A stretch of 64,000 nt of DNA from Oppiella nova (GCA_905397405.1 CAJPVJ010000006.1:55910-119909), one strand, 5' to 3'; counted from the first letter of the stretch, positions 8,919 through 18,102 are shown. The notes: generated from the sequence alone by a model not told the origin. Numbers and translations: made by a program.

Positions 8919-11558
8919 GTGCTAGAAGCTTACCGCCAACACGTTGCAGAACGTGCCGCACTCGGAGTCCCACCGAAGCCACTTGACGATGCTCAAACTG
9001 CTGACTTGGTTGAATTACTAAAAAATCCACCAGCGGGTGAAGAAGCATTTTTAGTAGATTTGCTTGAAAACCGTGTTCCAGCAGGTGTTGACCAAGCTGC
9101 ATATGTAAAAGCTGCTTTCTTGACTGCTGTTGCTAAAGGTGAAGCAACTTCTCCATTGGTTTCTAAGGAGCGTGCGGTTTACTTACTAGGTACTATGCTT
9201 GGTGGTTATAACGTAGCACCTTTGGTTGAATTACTTGACGATGCTGCACTTTCAAGCTTAGCTGCTGAAGCATTGAAAAAAACGCTTCTTGTATTTGATG
9301 CGTTCCATGACGTTGCTGAAAAAGCCAAAGCGGGTAATGCAAATGCACAAGCCGTTATGCAATCTTGGGCTGATGCTGAATGGTTTACTAGCCGTAAAGA
9401 CGTTCCAGAAGAAATCAAACTTACTGTTTTCAAAGTAACTGGCGAAACAAATACTGATGATTTGTCTCCTGCACAAGATGCTTGGAGCCGTCCAGATATC
9501 CCATTACATGCAAACGCAATGCTTAAAAACGTACGTGATGGTATCAACCCAGAAGTTCCTGGTGAAGTTGGTCCATTAAACCAAATCAAAGAACTCATCG
9601 CAAAAGGCAACCAAGTTGCTTATGTTGGTGACGTTGTTGGTACGGGTTCTTCTCGTAAATCTGCGACTAACTCAGTGCTTTGGTTCTTTGGTGATGACAT
9701 TGCTCACATCCCGAACAAAAAAGACGGTGGTTACTGCTTAGGTTCTAAAATCGCTCCAATTTTCTTCAACACAATGGAAGATGCTGGTGCATTACCTGTA
9801 GAGATTGATGTTGCTAACATGAACATGGGCGATGAAATCGTTCTTAAAATTGATCATGCTGCTGCAAAAGTCACTGCATTTAAAGCAGGCGAGCAAATCG
9901 CTGAATCTGAGTTGAAAACGCCTGTTCTTCTTGACGAAGTTCGTGCGGGTGGTCGTATCAACTTAATCGTTGGTCGTGGTTTGACAACTAAAGCGCGTGA
10001 AGCTTTAGGTCTTCCAGCATCTACTTTATTCCGTGTTCCAGTTCAACCTGAAAACACTGGTAAAGGCTTTACTCAAGCTCAGAAAATGGTTGGTCGTGCT
10101 TGTGGTCTTCCAGAAGGTCAAGGCGTTCGTCCAGGTACTTACTGTGAACCGAAAATGACGACTGTTGGTTCGCAAGATACGACTGGTCCGATGACTCGTG
10201 ATGAATTGAAAGACTTAGCTTGCTTAGGTTTCTCTGCTGATCTTGTGATGCAATCTTTCTGTCACACAGCTGCATATCCAAAACCAGTTGACGTTCAAAT
10301 GCAACATACGCTTCCTGATTTCATCATGAACCGTGGTGGTGTTTCATTACGTCCAGGTGACGGTATTATTCACTCTTGGTTAAACCGTATGCTTCTTCCA
10401 GATACAGTTGGTACTGGTGGTGACTCACATACACGTTTCCCAATCGGTATTTCATTCCCAGCGGGTTCTGGTCTTGTCGCGTTTGCTGCTGCAACTGGTG
10501 TTATGCCGTTGGATATGCCTGAGTCGGTACTTGTTAAGTTCAAAGGTAAAATGCAGCCTGGTATCACGCTACGTGACCTTGTACATGCAATTCCTTACTA
10601 CGCGATTCAAGCGGGTGACTTAACTGTAGAGAAAAAAGGTAAGAAAAACATTTTCTCTGGTCGTATCTTAGAAATCGACTTAACAGAAATGGAAACTGAC
10701 TTAACTGTAGAGCAAGCATTCGAACTTTCTGATGCTTCTGCTGAACGTTCTGCTGCTGGTTGTTCAATCACACTTTCTGAAACGAAAGTTGCTGAATACT
10801 TGAACTCTAACATCACAATGTTGAAGTGGATGATTTCTCAAGGTTATGGCGATGCACGTACTATGGCTCGCCGTGTTGAGAACATGGAAAAATGGTTAGC
10901 GAATCCATCACTTCTTCAAGCTGATGCTGATGCTGAATACACTAAAGTGTATGAAATTGATCTTGCTGACATTAAAGAACCAGTTCTTTGCTGCCCGAAC
11001 GATCCTGATGACGCTAAACTTCTTTCTGATGTTCAAGGCGTTAAGATTGACGAAGTGTTCGTTGGTTCTTGTATGACGAACATTGGTCACTTCCGTGCTG
11101 CTGGTAAATTACTTGATAAAGTACCAGGTGGTTCATTGTCTACTCGTTTATGGTTGGCTCCACCAACACGTATGGACGAACATCAATTGATGGAAGAAGG
11201 TTTCTATAACATTTATGGTAAAGCTGGCGCGCGTACTGAAATGCCAGGTTGTTCATTATGTATGGGTAACCAAGCACGTGTAGCTCCGAACACAACTTGT
11301 GTATCGACTTCTACGCGTAACTTCCCGAACCGTTTAGGTCAAGGCGCAAATGTATACTTAGCTTCTGCTGAGCTTGCATCTGTTGCTGCTGTACTTGGTA
11401 AATTGCCTTCTCCAGAAGAGTATCAACAATATGCTGCTCAAATCGACAGCATGTCTGCTGACATCTATCAATACTTGAACTTCGACAAGATGGGCGAGTA
11501 TACAGATGCTGCTAAAGACATCGATACTAAGAAAATTGCTGCTGCTCAATTAAGCTAA
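8919..11558 (+). CDS. acnB: Aconitate hydratase B
   Basis: TCA and glyoxylate-cycle enzyme interconverting citrate and isocitrate through cis-aconitate, cytoplasmic, 879 aa (usual AcnB length about 865). The domain order is AcnB-type: N-terminal HEAT-like domain, swivel domain, then the catalytic core. The [4Fe-4S] ligands appear as Cys718 (GSCMTN) and Cys778/Cys781 (PGCSLCMGN). The start is GTG, chosen because AAGAGGA lies 8-9 bases upstream and the family N-terminus (LEAYRQHVAERA) begins there. It is followed by a perfect 34-base palindromic terminator. AcnB proteins in other bacteria also bind mRNA when iron is low. Confidence 0.98.
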   Translation: MLEAYRQHVAERAALGVPPKPLDDAQTADLVELLKNPPAGEEAFLVDLLENRVPAGVDQAAYVKAAFLTAVAKGEATSPLVSKERAVYLLGTMLGGYNVAPLVELLDDAALSSLAAEALKKTLLVFDAFHDVAEKAKAGNANAQAVMQSWADAEWFTSRKDVPEEIKLTVFKVTGETNTDDLSPAQDAWSRPDIPLHANAMLKNVRDGINPEVPGEVGPLNQIKELIAKGNQVAYVGDVVGTGSSRKSATNSVLWFFGDDIAHIPNKKDGGYCLGSKIAPIFFNTMEDAGALPVEIDVANMNMGDEIVLKIDHAAAKVTAFKAGEQIAESELKTPVLLDEVRAGGRINLIVGRGLTTKAREALGLPASTLFRVPVQPENTGKGFTQAQKMVGRACGLPEGQGVRPGTYCEPKMTTVGSQDTTGPMTRDELKDLACLGFSADLVMQSFCHTAAYPKPVDVQMQHTLPDFIMNRGGVSLRPGDGIIHSWLNRMLLPDTVGTGGDSHTRFPIGISFPAGSGLVAFAAATGVMPLDMPESVLVKFKGKMQPGITLRDLVHAIPYYAIQAGDLTVEKKGKKNIFSGRILEIDLTEMETDLTVEQAFELSDASAERSAAGCSITLSETKVAEYLNSNITMLKWMISQGYGDARTMARRVENMEKWLANPSLLQADADAEYTKVYEIDLADIKEPVLCCPNDPDDAKLLSDVQGVKIDEVFVGSCMTNIGHFRAAGKLLDKVPGGSLSTRLWLAPPTRMDEHQLMEEGFYNIYGKAGARTEMPGCSLCMGNQARVAPNTTCVSTSTRNFPNRLGQGANVYLASAELASVAAVLGKLPSPEEYQQYAAQIDSMSADIYQYLNFDKMGEYTDAAKDIDTKKIAAAQLS

Positions 11559-11586
11559 TTTATTGAAAAATAGATTAAATTGAGTT

Positions 11587-11620
11587 AAAACTAAGGGCTG
11601 ATTAATCAGCCCTTAGTTTT
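11587..11620 (+). terminator. Perfect palindromic terminator after acnB
   Basis: A 17-base arm is repeated exactly in inverse (AAAACTAAGGGCTGATT and its complement), with A and T runs at the ends. It can terminate in both directions. Confidence 0.9.
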
Positions 11621-11737
11621 ATGTATAAAAAAGCTTATATGTGCTATTTACTTAAATATAATGGTTAAAATGATATTCGAATGGTTTATACAATAGGGTA
11701 AAAGGAATTGCATCAATTTTATATAAACTGGTGAGAA

Positions 11738-12183
11738 ATGGCTCAAGTACACGATTTTGTTGTTTTAAATAAAGAAACATATGCATATGAAGATCATATG
11801 CAACTGGTTAATCAAGTACCTTATGATGTATCTATACATGATGATCTAATTATGTTTTTTATGGTTTTTTACAACAGATACCAACTTATAATCCATCTAA
11901 AAAGGTTAGACATACTGGTTTAAATTACTATGGTATAACGATTATTGATTCTGAAGGGGCTTTAGTCACATATAACATAATCAGCAGTATTGTAAATGTT
12001 ATAAAACTATCTCCGAAATTTCTAAAATTTAGTAAAGGATATACTTATAAATTTGCTGAAGAGCAAGAAAAATTAATATTTCAGAAATATAAAGTGGTCG
12101 ACCAGTTTGACCAACTGAAAGGATGTATTAAACAAGTCATTGATTCAAATGGGCAATTGTATATTGCTCATTTAGGAATTTAG
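11738..12183 (+). pseudogene. Frameshifted gene of unknown function
   Basis: Reading starts at ATG 11738 (GGTGAGA upstream) and runs in frame to a TAA ending at 11923. From about 11854 a second frame, open to the TAG at 12181-12183, continues with protein-like composition (for example NPSKKVRHTGLNYYGITI). The switch falls in a stretch with two runs of six T (11855-11870), so a one-base indel explains the break: either a real frameshift or an assembly error. The undamaged product would be about 148 aa, soluble, with no signal peptide. I recognise no family. It lies in a small accessory patch after acnB. Confidence 0.6.
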
Positions 12184-12215
12184 TACAGCTATTTTTTGAT
12201 AAAAATAATAATTTG

Positions 12216-12644
12216 TTAACTATACATTTTTAAAATATCAGCCATCATATTTTTAAAATCTAAAATAACGACATAATGATTGATGCTCGATGGATCAAAA
12301 TCAGTGTTCACAGAATCAAATAATGTATTTGTTAATGGAGTGATATTTAAATCATCGATAAGACAAGAGGAGTCTAAATTAAAATACTCAATATAATAAT
12401 TAACTTTTATTTTTGCATATTCTGAGTATTTAAAACCAGATAAAATGAGTTGTTGATCATCATTGCTTAGATTTTTTGAACAGATGGTAAATAATAATGC
12501 CATACAGAAGTAGTCAAACTCATCTTTATTAACCACTATAATATTTAAATCCATAAAATAGTTTTTAAGCATACTTTGAATCAAGGCAAATGAACTTGCT
12601 AAATCCGCAGATAAATTTTGAATAATATTAGAATACGTCATCAT
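12216..12644 (-). CDS. Hypothetical protein
   Basis: 142-aa acidic, helix-rich protein with no signal peptide and no membrane segment. Two adjacent ATGs (12644 and 12641) could start it and no strong ribosome-binding site decides between them. It converges on the frameshifted gene, leaving 32 bases between the stops, and diverges from the XRE repressor. It is AT-rich even for this window, consistent with acquired DNA. I do not recognise the family. Confidence 0.6.
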   Translation of the reverse strand: MMTYSNIIQNLSADLASSFALIQSMLKNYFMDLNIIVVNKDEFDYFCMALLFTICSKNLSNDDQQLILSGFKYSEYAKIKVNYYIEYFNLDSSCLIDDLNITPLTNTLFDSVNTDFDPSSINHYVVILDFKNMMADILKMYS

Positions 12645-12670
12645 TTTTTTAAGTTTTAGTGAATCAATGG

Positions 12671-12738
12671 GTATTGTATTGCAAAACTATTGTTTTGTAA
12701 AACAATACTTATGGTGCAGAATATATTGCATTGCAATA
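12671..12738 (+). promoter_or_regulatory. Palindromic operator array upstream of the XRE gene
   Basis: TATTGTTTTGTAAAACAATA (12688-12707) is an inverted repeat and TATTGCATTGCAATA (12724-12738) is a perfect odd palindrome. A further half-site, TATTGCA, lies at 12677-12683. The shared TATTG..CAATA arms suggest one regulator binding several times, probably the downstream XRE protein repressing itself and the divergent gene (inference). Confidence 0.55.
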
Positions 12739-12772
12739 CGTCTAAGATACTTTGTTAAGCTAATATCAAAGA

Positions 12773-13105
12773 ATGAATATAGGTCATGCAATACGTTATT
12801 TGAGAAAACGGAAAGGCTGGACTCAGCAGCAATTAGCCGATTTTTCCAATACTTCAAAAAGTAATATTTCCAATCTTGAGAATGGCAATCAAGGGTACAG
12901 TCCTGCAATACTCCAGTACCTTGCTGAGGCTTTTAATTGCACTGTAGCGCAATTGTTTTTATTGGCAGAAAGCTTAGATGATGATGAAAACATTGCTGAA
13001 AACTGGGATCAGATGCCCATAGATGCACTATTCATACAACTCCCAAAAGATATTCAAGATAATTTAAAACAGCTTATATATAGCTTGATTAAAAATAAGT
13101 CCTAA
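12773..13105 (+). CDS. XRE-family helix-turn-helix transcriptional regulator
   Basis: 110-aa DNA-binding protein. The Cro/C1-type HTH occupies residues about 1-65: IGHAIRYLRKRKGWTQQQLA, then the recognition helix SNTSKSNISNLENG. The C-terminal 45 residues are acidic and probably mediate dimerisation. It has no peptidase domain, so it is unlike LexA-type phage repressors. Repeated palindromes just upstream suggest autoregulation. Its neighbours give no further clue to its regulon. Confidence 0.9.
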   Translation: MNIGHAIRYLRKRKGWTQQQLADFSNTSKSNISNLENGNQGYSPAILQYLAEAFNCTVAQLFLLAESLDDDENIAENWDQMPIDALFIQLPKDIQDNLKQLIYSLIKNKS

Positions 13106-13314
13106 TTCTATATCTCATATTTATTAATATTATACGATTGATCTTCAGCTTCTATAGTTATTTCATTATGCATAATGATTTTAAGCAATTTAATCTAACC
13201 TGATATAATTGAAATCAACCCGGTATGTGTCTTTGAAATTTATCACTTTTATATACTAACTGCGTTTTAAAATAATAATACTCATTTAACTTATTGATCA
13301 AATGATCAGACAAT

Positions 13315-13448
13315 AAAAAGCCCCTTATTCAGGGGCTAGTCGTATAGATCACTCTATACTTATATAAGGCTCATCTCATACTGGTTGTATTAAAACACAA
13401 AATGAGATATTCAGCCATAAAAAAGATGAGCCGTAGCTCATCTTTTTT
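13315..13448. ncRNA. Candidate small RNA: four consecutive stem-loops beside mqo
   Basis: Four stems follow each other: AGCCCCT/AGGGGCT (13319-13337), GTATAGA/TCTATAC (13342-13359), a long stem GGCT..ATCTCAT/ATGAGAT..AGCC (13368-13416), and the mqo terminator stem (13419-13448). The leftmost stem has its T run on the minus strand; the rightmost has A and T runs on both sides. A transcript in either direction would therefore be 100-130 bases, highly folded and end at a terminator. It could be an independent sRNA or one processed from the mqo 3' UTR. The remainder of the gap 13106-13459 shows nothing else. Confidence 0.4.
13419..13448 (-). terminator. mqo terminator
   Basis: AAAAAAGATGAGC and GCTCATCTTTTTT pair over 13 bases with a CGTA loop, about 11 bases past the mqo stop. 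It is symmetric and so could also end rightward transcripts. Confidence 0.9.
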
Positions 13449-13459
13449 ACACAAGAAAA

Positions 13460-15106
13460 TTAATGTGCATTTGCTACAGCAGGTGCAGCAGCGGCTGTCG
13501 CATCATTTGCAGCTTTACGAGTAGGTGTGTAGTTTAAACCTAAAGTCGAGCTGGTATATGTACGCACTTGATCAAGCAGAGCAGGGTTGGTATTTAGATC
13601 CTGTTGATAAGACTTCACAATCTCATGCAATTTTGGATTCCATTTACCTTTCACTTGCTCAGGGAATGCTTTTTCCATCAAGCTCAGCATAATGTATGGA
13701 GAGGTTGATGCACCAGGAGAAGCACCAAGAAGGCCTGTGATTGAACCATCTTTAGAGGTGAAGATCTCAGTACCGAATTGAAGTGTTGCAGGTTTACCCG
13801 GTGCTTTTTTGATGATTTGAACACGTTGGCCAGCTTGGCTTAAAGTCCAGTCTTCAATTTTTGCATCTGGATAATACTTTTTCAATTCATTGAACTGATC
13901 TTGCTTAGACATCGCCACTTGGCTGACTAAATATTTCACCAAGTCCAGATTTTCCATTCCAATGGTTGCCATCGGAATCACATTGTTTTTGTTGGTCGCA
14001 TCAATCAAATCAAACTGAGAACCATTTTTTAGGAACTTGTTTGAATAGGTTGCGAATGGACCAAACAATACATACTTTTTACCATCAACGTAACGAGTAT
14101 CAATGTGTGGTACAGACATTGGAGGTGCACCTAATTCAGGCTTACCATAGACTTTTGCAGTATGTTGTGATGTAACAGCTGGATTGTCTGTCATCAAGAA
14201 AATACCACCAATCGGGAAGCCAGCATATTGCTTAGTTTCTTCCAGACCTGTCATTTGTAATAATCTAATCGCAGCACCGCCCGCACCAATAAATACATGG
14301 CGAGTTTTAACATGGCTGGTTGTGTTGGTTTTTAGATTTTTAAACGATACAGTCCAAGTTTTGTCTGCATTTTGACTAATACCTGTTACTTCAGATGAAG
14401 TTTCAAGTTTGAATTTAGGCTGTTTTTTCAAATGATCAATTAATTGGGTTGTAATTGAACCATAATTTACATCAGAACCTACGTCCATACGTGTTGCAGC
14501 AACTTTTTGGTTTGCATCACGGCCTTGCATAACTAGAGGCGCCCATTGCTTAATTTCAGCAGGATTTTCAGTATATTTTAATCCTTCGAACATTGGGCTT
14601 TGGCTCATCGCTTCATAACGTTTTTTCATGTAGTTCACGCTATCGCCCCAAACAAAGGCAATATGTGGTACAGGATTAATAAAGCTGTTTGGTTGACCCA
14701 GCACGCCATTTTTGACCTGATAAGCCCAGAATTGTTTACTTACTTCAAATTGTGAAGCAGTATCAATGGCTTTTTTAATATCAACTTTACCGTCTTTCTC
14801 AGGGGTATAGTTCATTTCCATAAAGCCAGAGTGTCCCGTTCCTGCGTTGTTGAATCCCGCAGAACTTTCTTGACCTACCTGATCCAGACGTTCATACATA
14901 TTGATGGTCCAGTCTGGTTCAACTTCATTGAGGTAAGTCCCCAAGGTTGCACTCATAATACCGCCACCAACAAGTACCACATCTACAACTGGTTCATCTG
15001 CTGTTGTGTTGACTTTTTTAGAAGCAATTGGTCTGAATAAAAAGATCAATCCAATAACAAATATAACCCCGATGACAATCAGTAGGTATTTAAAAAATCT
15101 CTTCAT
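13460..15106 (-). CDS. mqo: Malate:quinone oxidoreductase, membrane-anchored
   Basis: FAD enzyme oxidising malate to oxaloacetate and passing electrons to the quinone pool at the inner membrane, so a TCA-cycle partner of acnB. It has 548 aa. An N-terminal hydrophobic helix (about 6-26) precedes the FAD-binding motif [13 protein letters not shown] at about residue 45. Family segments include [14 protein letters not shown] and the C-terminal [11 protein letters not shown]. The extreme C-terminus is Ala-rich. The ribosome-binding site AGGA lies about 6 bases before ATG. It is probably monocistronic, with a strong terminator. Confidence 0.97.
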   Translation of the reverse strand: MKRFFKYLLIVIGVIFVIGLIFLFRPIASKKVNTTADEPVVDVVLVGGGIMSATLGTYLNEVEPDWTINMYERLDQVGQESSAGFNNAGTGHSGFMEMNYTPEKDGKVDIKKAIDTASQFEVSKQFWAYQVKNGVLGQPNSFINPVPHIAFVWGDSVNYMKKRYEAMSQSPMFEGLKYTENPAEIKQWAPLVMQGRDANQKVAATRMDVGSDVNYGSITTQLIDHLKKQPKFKLETSSEVTGISQNADKTWTVSFKNLKTNTTSHVKTRHVFIGAGGAAIRLLQMTGLEETKQYAGFPIGGIFLMTDNPAVTSQHTAKVYGKPELGAPPMSVPHIDTRYVDGKKYVLFGPFATYSNKFLKNGSQFDLIDATNKNNVIPMATIGMENLDLVKYLVSQVAMSKQDQFNELKKYYPDAKIEDWTLSQAGQRVQIIKKAPGKPATLQFGTEIFTSKDGSITGLLGASPGASTSPYIMLSLMEKAFPEQVKGKWNPKLHEIVKSYQQDLNTNPALLDQVRTYTSSTLGLNYTPTRKAANDATAAAAPAVANAH

Positions 15107-15376
15107 ATATTTCCTGTTTCATCAAGTTTTAATAATATTGTAATGTAGAAAAGTTACATAAATGTTAGTTTGTGTAATGATTTTTTTCGTAAATGATTTA
15201 AATATATGAAATAATTTGTTTTTAAATTTGTAAAGATGTGTACAAAAAACAACCAGATTAAAATTTGATTAGTATATTTGTGTAATAAATATTCAAAAAA
15301 GTCTTAGACTAAAGTACTATTTTTTGTAGGTGTTAAGCTTTTTGTAGCTTTAAATTGGCTAAAAAATATCCTGAAA

Positions 15377-15412
15377 AGAAGAGTTTTTTAGCCCAAATAT
15401 GAAAACTCTTCT
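15377..15412. terminator. Hairpin between the Lrp gene and mqo
   Basis: AGAAGAGTTTT and AAAACTCTTCT pair over 11 bases with a 14-base loop, just past the Lrp stop. T-rich bases follow on both strands, though neither run is strong. It probably ends lrp transcription. The rest of 15107-15425 is AT-rich and must carry the mqo promoter, which I could not place. Confidence 0.5.
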
Positions 15413-15425
15413 CAAGATTTTTTGC

Positions 15426-15911
15426 TTATTCAATCATCATGAGGTCTGATTTATTTTCAAGCTTTAAAGGACGTAAAGCAAAAATAGAACGAGTATGGCG
15501 AATACCTTTCATTGAATATAAATTTTTACGTAAAAAGCGCTCATAATGTTCAGCATTTTTCACCGCAACTTTGACCAAATAATCATAATCGCCTGTTACC
15601 AAGTGCGCTTCTACAACTTCAGGCATTTGACTGAGTGCATCACTAAATTGTTCTAAAATCTCGTCATCATGACGTTCTAAGGTGATCTCAATAAAAAACA
15701 GTTCATTAATCCCAATAGCTTTGGCATTAATTGTTGCAGTATAGCCTTCAATGACATTTAAAGATTCTAGACGTTTAACACGTGTCCAACATGGCGAAGA
15801 GGAGAGTCCAACCAGTTCAGAGAGCTGAGCGACCGTTAAACGACCATCTTTTCGAAGTGCCGATAAAATTTTGCGATCAATCCTATCTAAAGTGTACTGA
15901 CTTTCATTCAT
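15426..15911 (-). CDS. Lrp/AsnC-family transcriptional regulator
   Basis: 161-aa feast/famine regulator. The N-terminal winged HTH (about 8-65) has DRIDRKILSALRKDGRL and LSSSPCWTRVKRLE; the C-terminal RAM domain (about 70-150) binds small effectors and forms octamers, with VTGDYDYLVKV as its typical core. The ATG at 15911 was chosen over longer readings because the family N-terminus starts there (MNESQYTLDRID) and GGTAAAG lies upstream. The target could be mqo downstream or distant amino-acid genes; sequence does not tell. A long leader contains an RNA-like fold. Confidence 0.92.
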   Translation of the reverse strand: MNESQYTLDRIDRKILSALRKDGRLTVAQLSELVGLSSSPCWTRVKRLESLNVIEGYTATINAKAIGINELFFIEITLERHDDEILEQFSDALSQMPEVVEAHLVTGDYDYLVKVAVKNAEHYERFLRKNLYSMKGIRHTRSIFALRPLKLENKSDLMMIE

Positions 15912-16021
15912 GAGCTTTACCACAGAAAATATTTTCGAGAATAATGGAATATGTGAAAAATCATTCCGAAAATACTGGAGATTTATATTAAATACGGGAA
16001 ACATTCTATTCAGTAGAACGC

Positions 16022-16131
16022 TAGAATAAACTTATCAAATCAAAGACATTTGGGAGACTGGCTTTGATTTAGCGGATAGTATCTTTAGAGGAAAGGGTGC
16101 CTTTAACGATACTGTCCGCGACCTTATTCTA
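16022..16131. ncRNA. Candidate structured RNA, three-helix junction
   Basis: Closing helix P1 is TAGAATAA (16022-16029) with TTATTCTA (16124-16131). P2 is AAATCAAAG (16037-16045) with CTTTGATTT (16062-16070), loop 16 bases. P3 is GCGGATAGTATC (16072-16083) with GATACTGTCCGC (16108-16119), one G-U pair, enclosing an inner AAAGG/CCTTT helix with a triloop. It lies in the 481-base gap between the leftward Lrp gene and the rightward channel gene, 111 bases from the Lrp ATG and 262 from the channel ATG. The strand is not decided. I do not recognise a known riboswitch. The remaining gap is AT-rich without other structure. Confidence 0.45.
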
Positions 16132-16392
16132 CGCTTTAAAAAAATTATAAAAATAGCTTTAAAACGATAAAATTCAACCGCGCCTTCACAAATTGCATAT
16201 GATTCAATAAGACATTGTAATCTTAGTCATTGTATAACAAAAAATTATGCAATGAATAATATATATTTATACTTTGAGTTTGATGCTTTAACAGTCAAAA
16301 TAATTAACAAAATTGTAAACTCAAGCAGCTGAAGATGTGCAATTAAATCGAGAAGTATTAAGATGATTTATCTTTAAAATAAAGAATAATGC

Positions 16393-17376
16393 ATGCGATT
16401 CACAGCTTGGTACACACTCCGAAAATTTGTATATGACAATTTACATAATGAAGATTATGAAACGTGGTTTAGCCGTGCGATCAATTTTTCTTTGATTTTT
16501 CTAATCATTGGTAATGTTGTCGCGGTACTTTTAGAATCAATCAATGATGTTTATAAAGCCTATCAGCTTTACTTCGATGCTTTTGAGGATTTTTCAATCA
16601 TTGTATTTTCAGTTGAATACATTTTACGTTTTTGGAGTGTTGCAGAAAAAGAACCGTTTGATTCTGAGTGGAGAGTACGCTGGAAATATGTGACCAGTGG
16701 CGCTGCGATTATCGATTTGCTGGCGATTTTACCTGCATATATCAACTTCTTTGTGCATATTGATTTGAGATTTTTGCGGATTCTACGCTTACTGCGTTTA
16801 TTAAAACTTACCCGATATTTTATTTCACTACAGATTTTACTGCGCGTTATAGAACGTGAAAAAGGTTCATTTCAAGCAGTGATTTTTATTTTGGTGATTA
16901 TGATTGTGATGGCGGCAGCAGGAATTTATGTCGTCGAAGGTCGAGCACAACCTGATGTCTTTAGTTCAATTCCTGCATCTATGTGGTGGGCGGTGGTGAC
17001 GCTCACTACTGTGGGTTATGGTGATGTAACGCCAATTACCCCACTTGGACGCTTTCTTGGTGCTTTGATTACTATACTCGGTGTCGGATTGGCCGCTTTA
17101 CCCGCTGGTATCTTGGCAAATGGTTTAGCCAATGAGTTGGAGTTAAGGAAACAACAACTGGAGTTGAAGTTTCGAGATCTGTTAGAAAGCTGTGAAATTG
17201 ACATCATTCATGATGAAGACAAGATTGATGATATTCGTAGAGATGTTGGCTTATCTGCTGAACAGACGCGAGATATTGTTTTACAACTGATTCGTGAACG
17301 TAAAGAACAGGAATTGGAAAGAGAAAAAAACAAGTATTGTTTCTGTCCAAATTGTGGGTACAAGTTACCTGAGTGA
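16393..17376 (+). CDS. Voltage-gated-type potassium channel
   Basis: Inner-membrane six-helix cation channel, 327 aa. Predicted S1-S4 occupy about residues 28-150, with an arginine-rich S4 (RFLRILRLLRLLKLTR). A pore loop carries the K+ selectivity filter TVGYGD (206-211), followed by S6. The cytoplasmic tail is charged, predicted coiled-coil, and ends in a two-cysteine knuckle (CPNCGY) resembling half of a zinc ribbon. The ribosome-binding site is weak. It likely sets K+ permeability or membrane potential. It stands alone. Confidence 0.93.
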   Translation: MRFTAWYTLRKFVYDNLHNEDYETWFSRAINFSLIFLIIGNVVAVLLESINDVYKAYQLYFDAFEDFSIIVFSVEYILRFWSVAEKEPFDSEWRVRWKYVTSGAAIIDLLAILPAYINFFVHIDLRFLRILRLLRLLKLTRYFISLQILLRVIEREKGSFQAVIFILVIMIVMAAAGIYVVEGRAQPDVFSSIPASMWWAVVTLTTVGYGDVTPITPLGRFLGALITILGVGLAALPAGILANGLANELELRKQQLELKFRDLLESCEIDIIHDEDKIDDIRRDVGLSAEQTRDIVLQLIRERKEQELEREKNKYCFCPNCGYKLPE

Positions 17377-17422
17377 ATATGATTCAAAAGGGATTTATAC
17401 AATCAAAAAATAAATGAGAAAG

Positions 17423-17467
17423 TGAAGTGTAACGATTAAAAATAACTTTTTCTAAAGTTACACTTCA
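17423..17467. other. Long inverted repeat between channel and lipoprotein genes
   Basis: TGAAGTGTAAC (17423-17433) is repeated exactly in inverse as GTTACACTTCA (17457-17467), with a 23-base AT-rich spacer. There is no T run, so it is not a standard terminator. It could be an operator or an RNA stem. Confidence 0.45.
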
Positions 17468-17547
17468 GATACAATGTAAATGATCAGGCAATTACAACTG
17501 AACAAAAGAATGGATTGTCGACATAACGCATTGGATTGTAATGAAGT

Positions 17548-18000
17548 ATGAAAATTAAAAGTTTATCAAAAATTGTTTTATGTGCTGTAATTTCTCTAAA
17601 TACAGGCTGCGCTGCTGTCATGGCAACAAAGCAACCGACAAAAAAAGATTTATCAATATTTAATAAAGGTGTAGATCGTAGTTTAATTATTGCTGAAATT
17701 GGGGCACCTATTACATCTGAATTTAAAAATGGTAAACGTTATGAAATTTACACATTTATGCAAGGGTATTCAAAGGCCAATAAAATAAGCCGTGCGGTCT
17801 GGCATGGTGCGGCAGATGTTGTCACTTTTGGACTTTGGGAAATTATTGGCACACCAACAGAATCAGCTTTTAATGGAAAAAAAACTTCTTATGAAATGGT
17901 TTTTGATGCTGATGATCGTTTAGAAAGCTCTAAATTATTGACAATGTCAGACTATAAAAATGATTCAAGTTCTGTAGCTGAAATAGAAGTTAAAAAATAA
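17548..18000 (+). CDS. Putative lipoprotein of unknown function
   Basis: 150-aa predicted lipoprotein: hydrophobic signal ending in the lipobox LNTGC (Cys21). The mature part has a segment around residues 45-70 (DRSLIIAEIGAPITSEF.NGKRYEIYTF) that resembles the short SmpA/BamE-like fold in many small envelope lipoproteins, then a Gly/Trp-containing segment (WHGAADVVTFGLWEIIGTP). That similarity is by eye. Function is unknown. It is followed by a strong terminator. Confidence 0.75.
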   Translation: MKIKSLSKIVLCAVISLNTGCAAVMATKQPTKKDLSIFNKGVDRSLIIAEIGAPITSEFKNGKRYEIYTFMQGYSKANKISRAVWHGAADVVTFGLWEIIGTPTESAFNGKKTSYEMVFDADDRLESSKLLTMSDYKNDSSSVAEIEVKK

Positions 18001-18020
18001 ATGAAAACTTTATAAGAATA

Positions 18021-18055
18021 AAAACAAGGAAGCACAGCGCTTCCTTGTTTTTATT
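18021..18055 (+). terminator. Rho-independent terminator after the lipoprotein gene
   Basis: AAAACAAGGAAGC and GCTTCCTTGTTTT pair over 13 bases with a short loop, followed by a T-rich stretch. Confidence 0.9.
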
Positions 18056-18102
18056 TTAATCTAACTTTATCAAGGTTTAATTAGGTCATCATCTACATAG
18101 CG

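Noticed and set aside
9206-10816. Several 60-134-codon minus-strand frames inside acnB
   Set aside because: They are shadows of the strongly biased acnB coding frame, without ribosome-binding sites.
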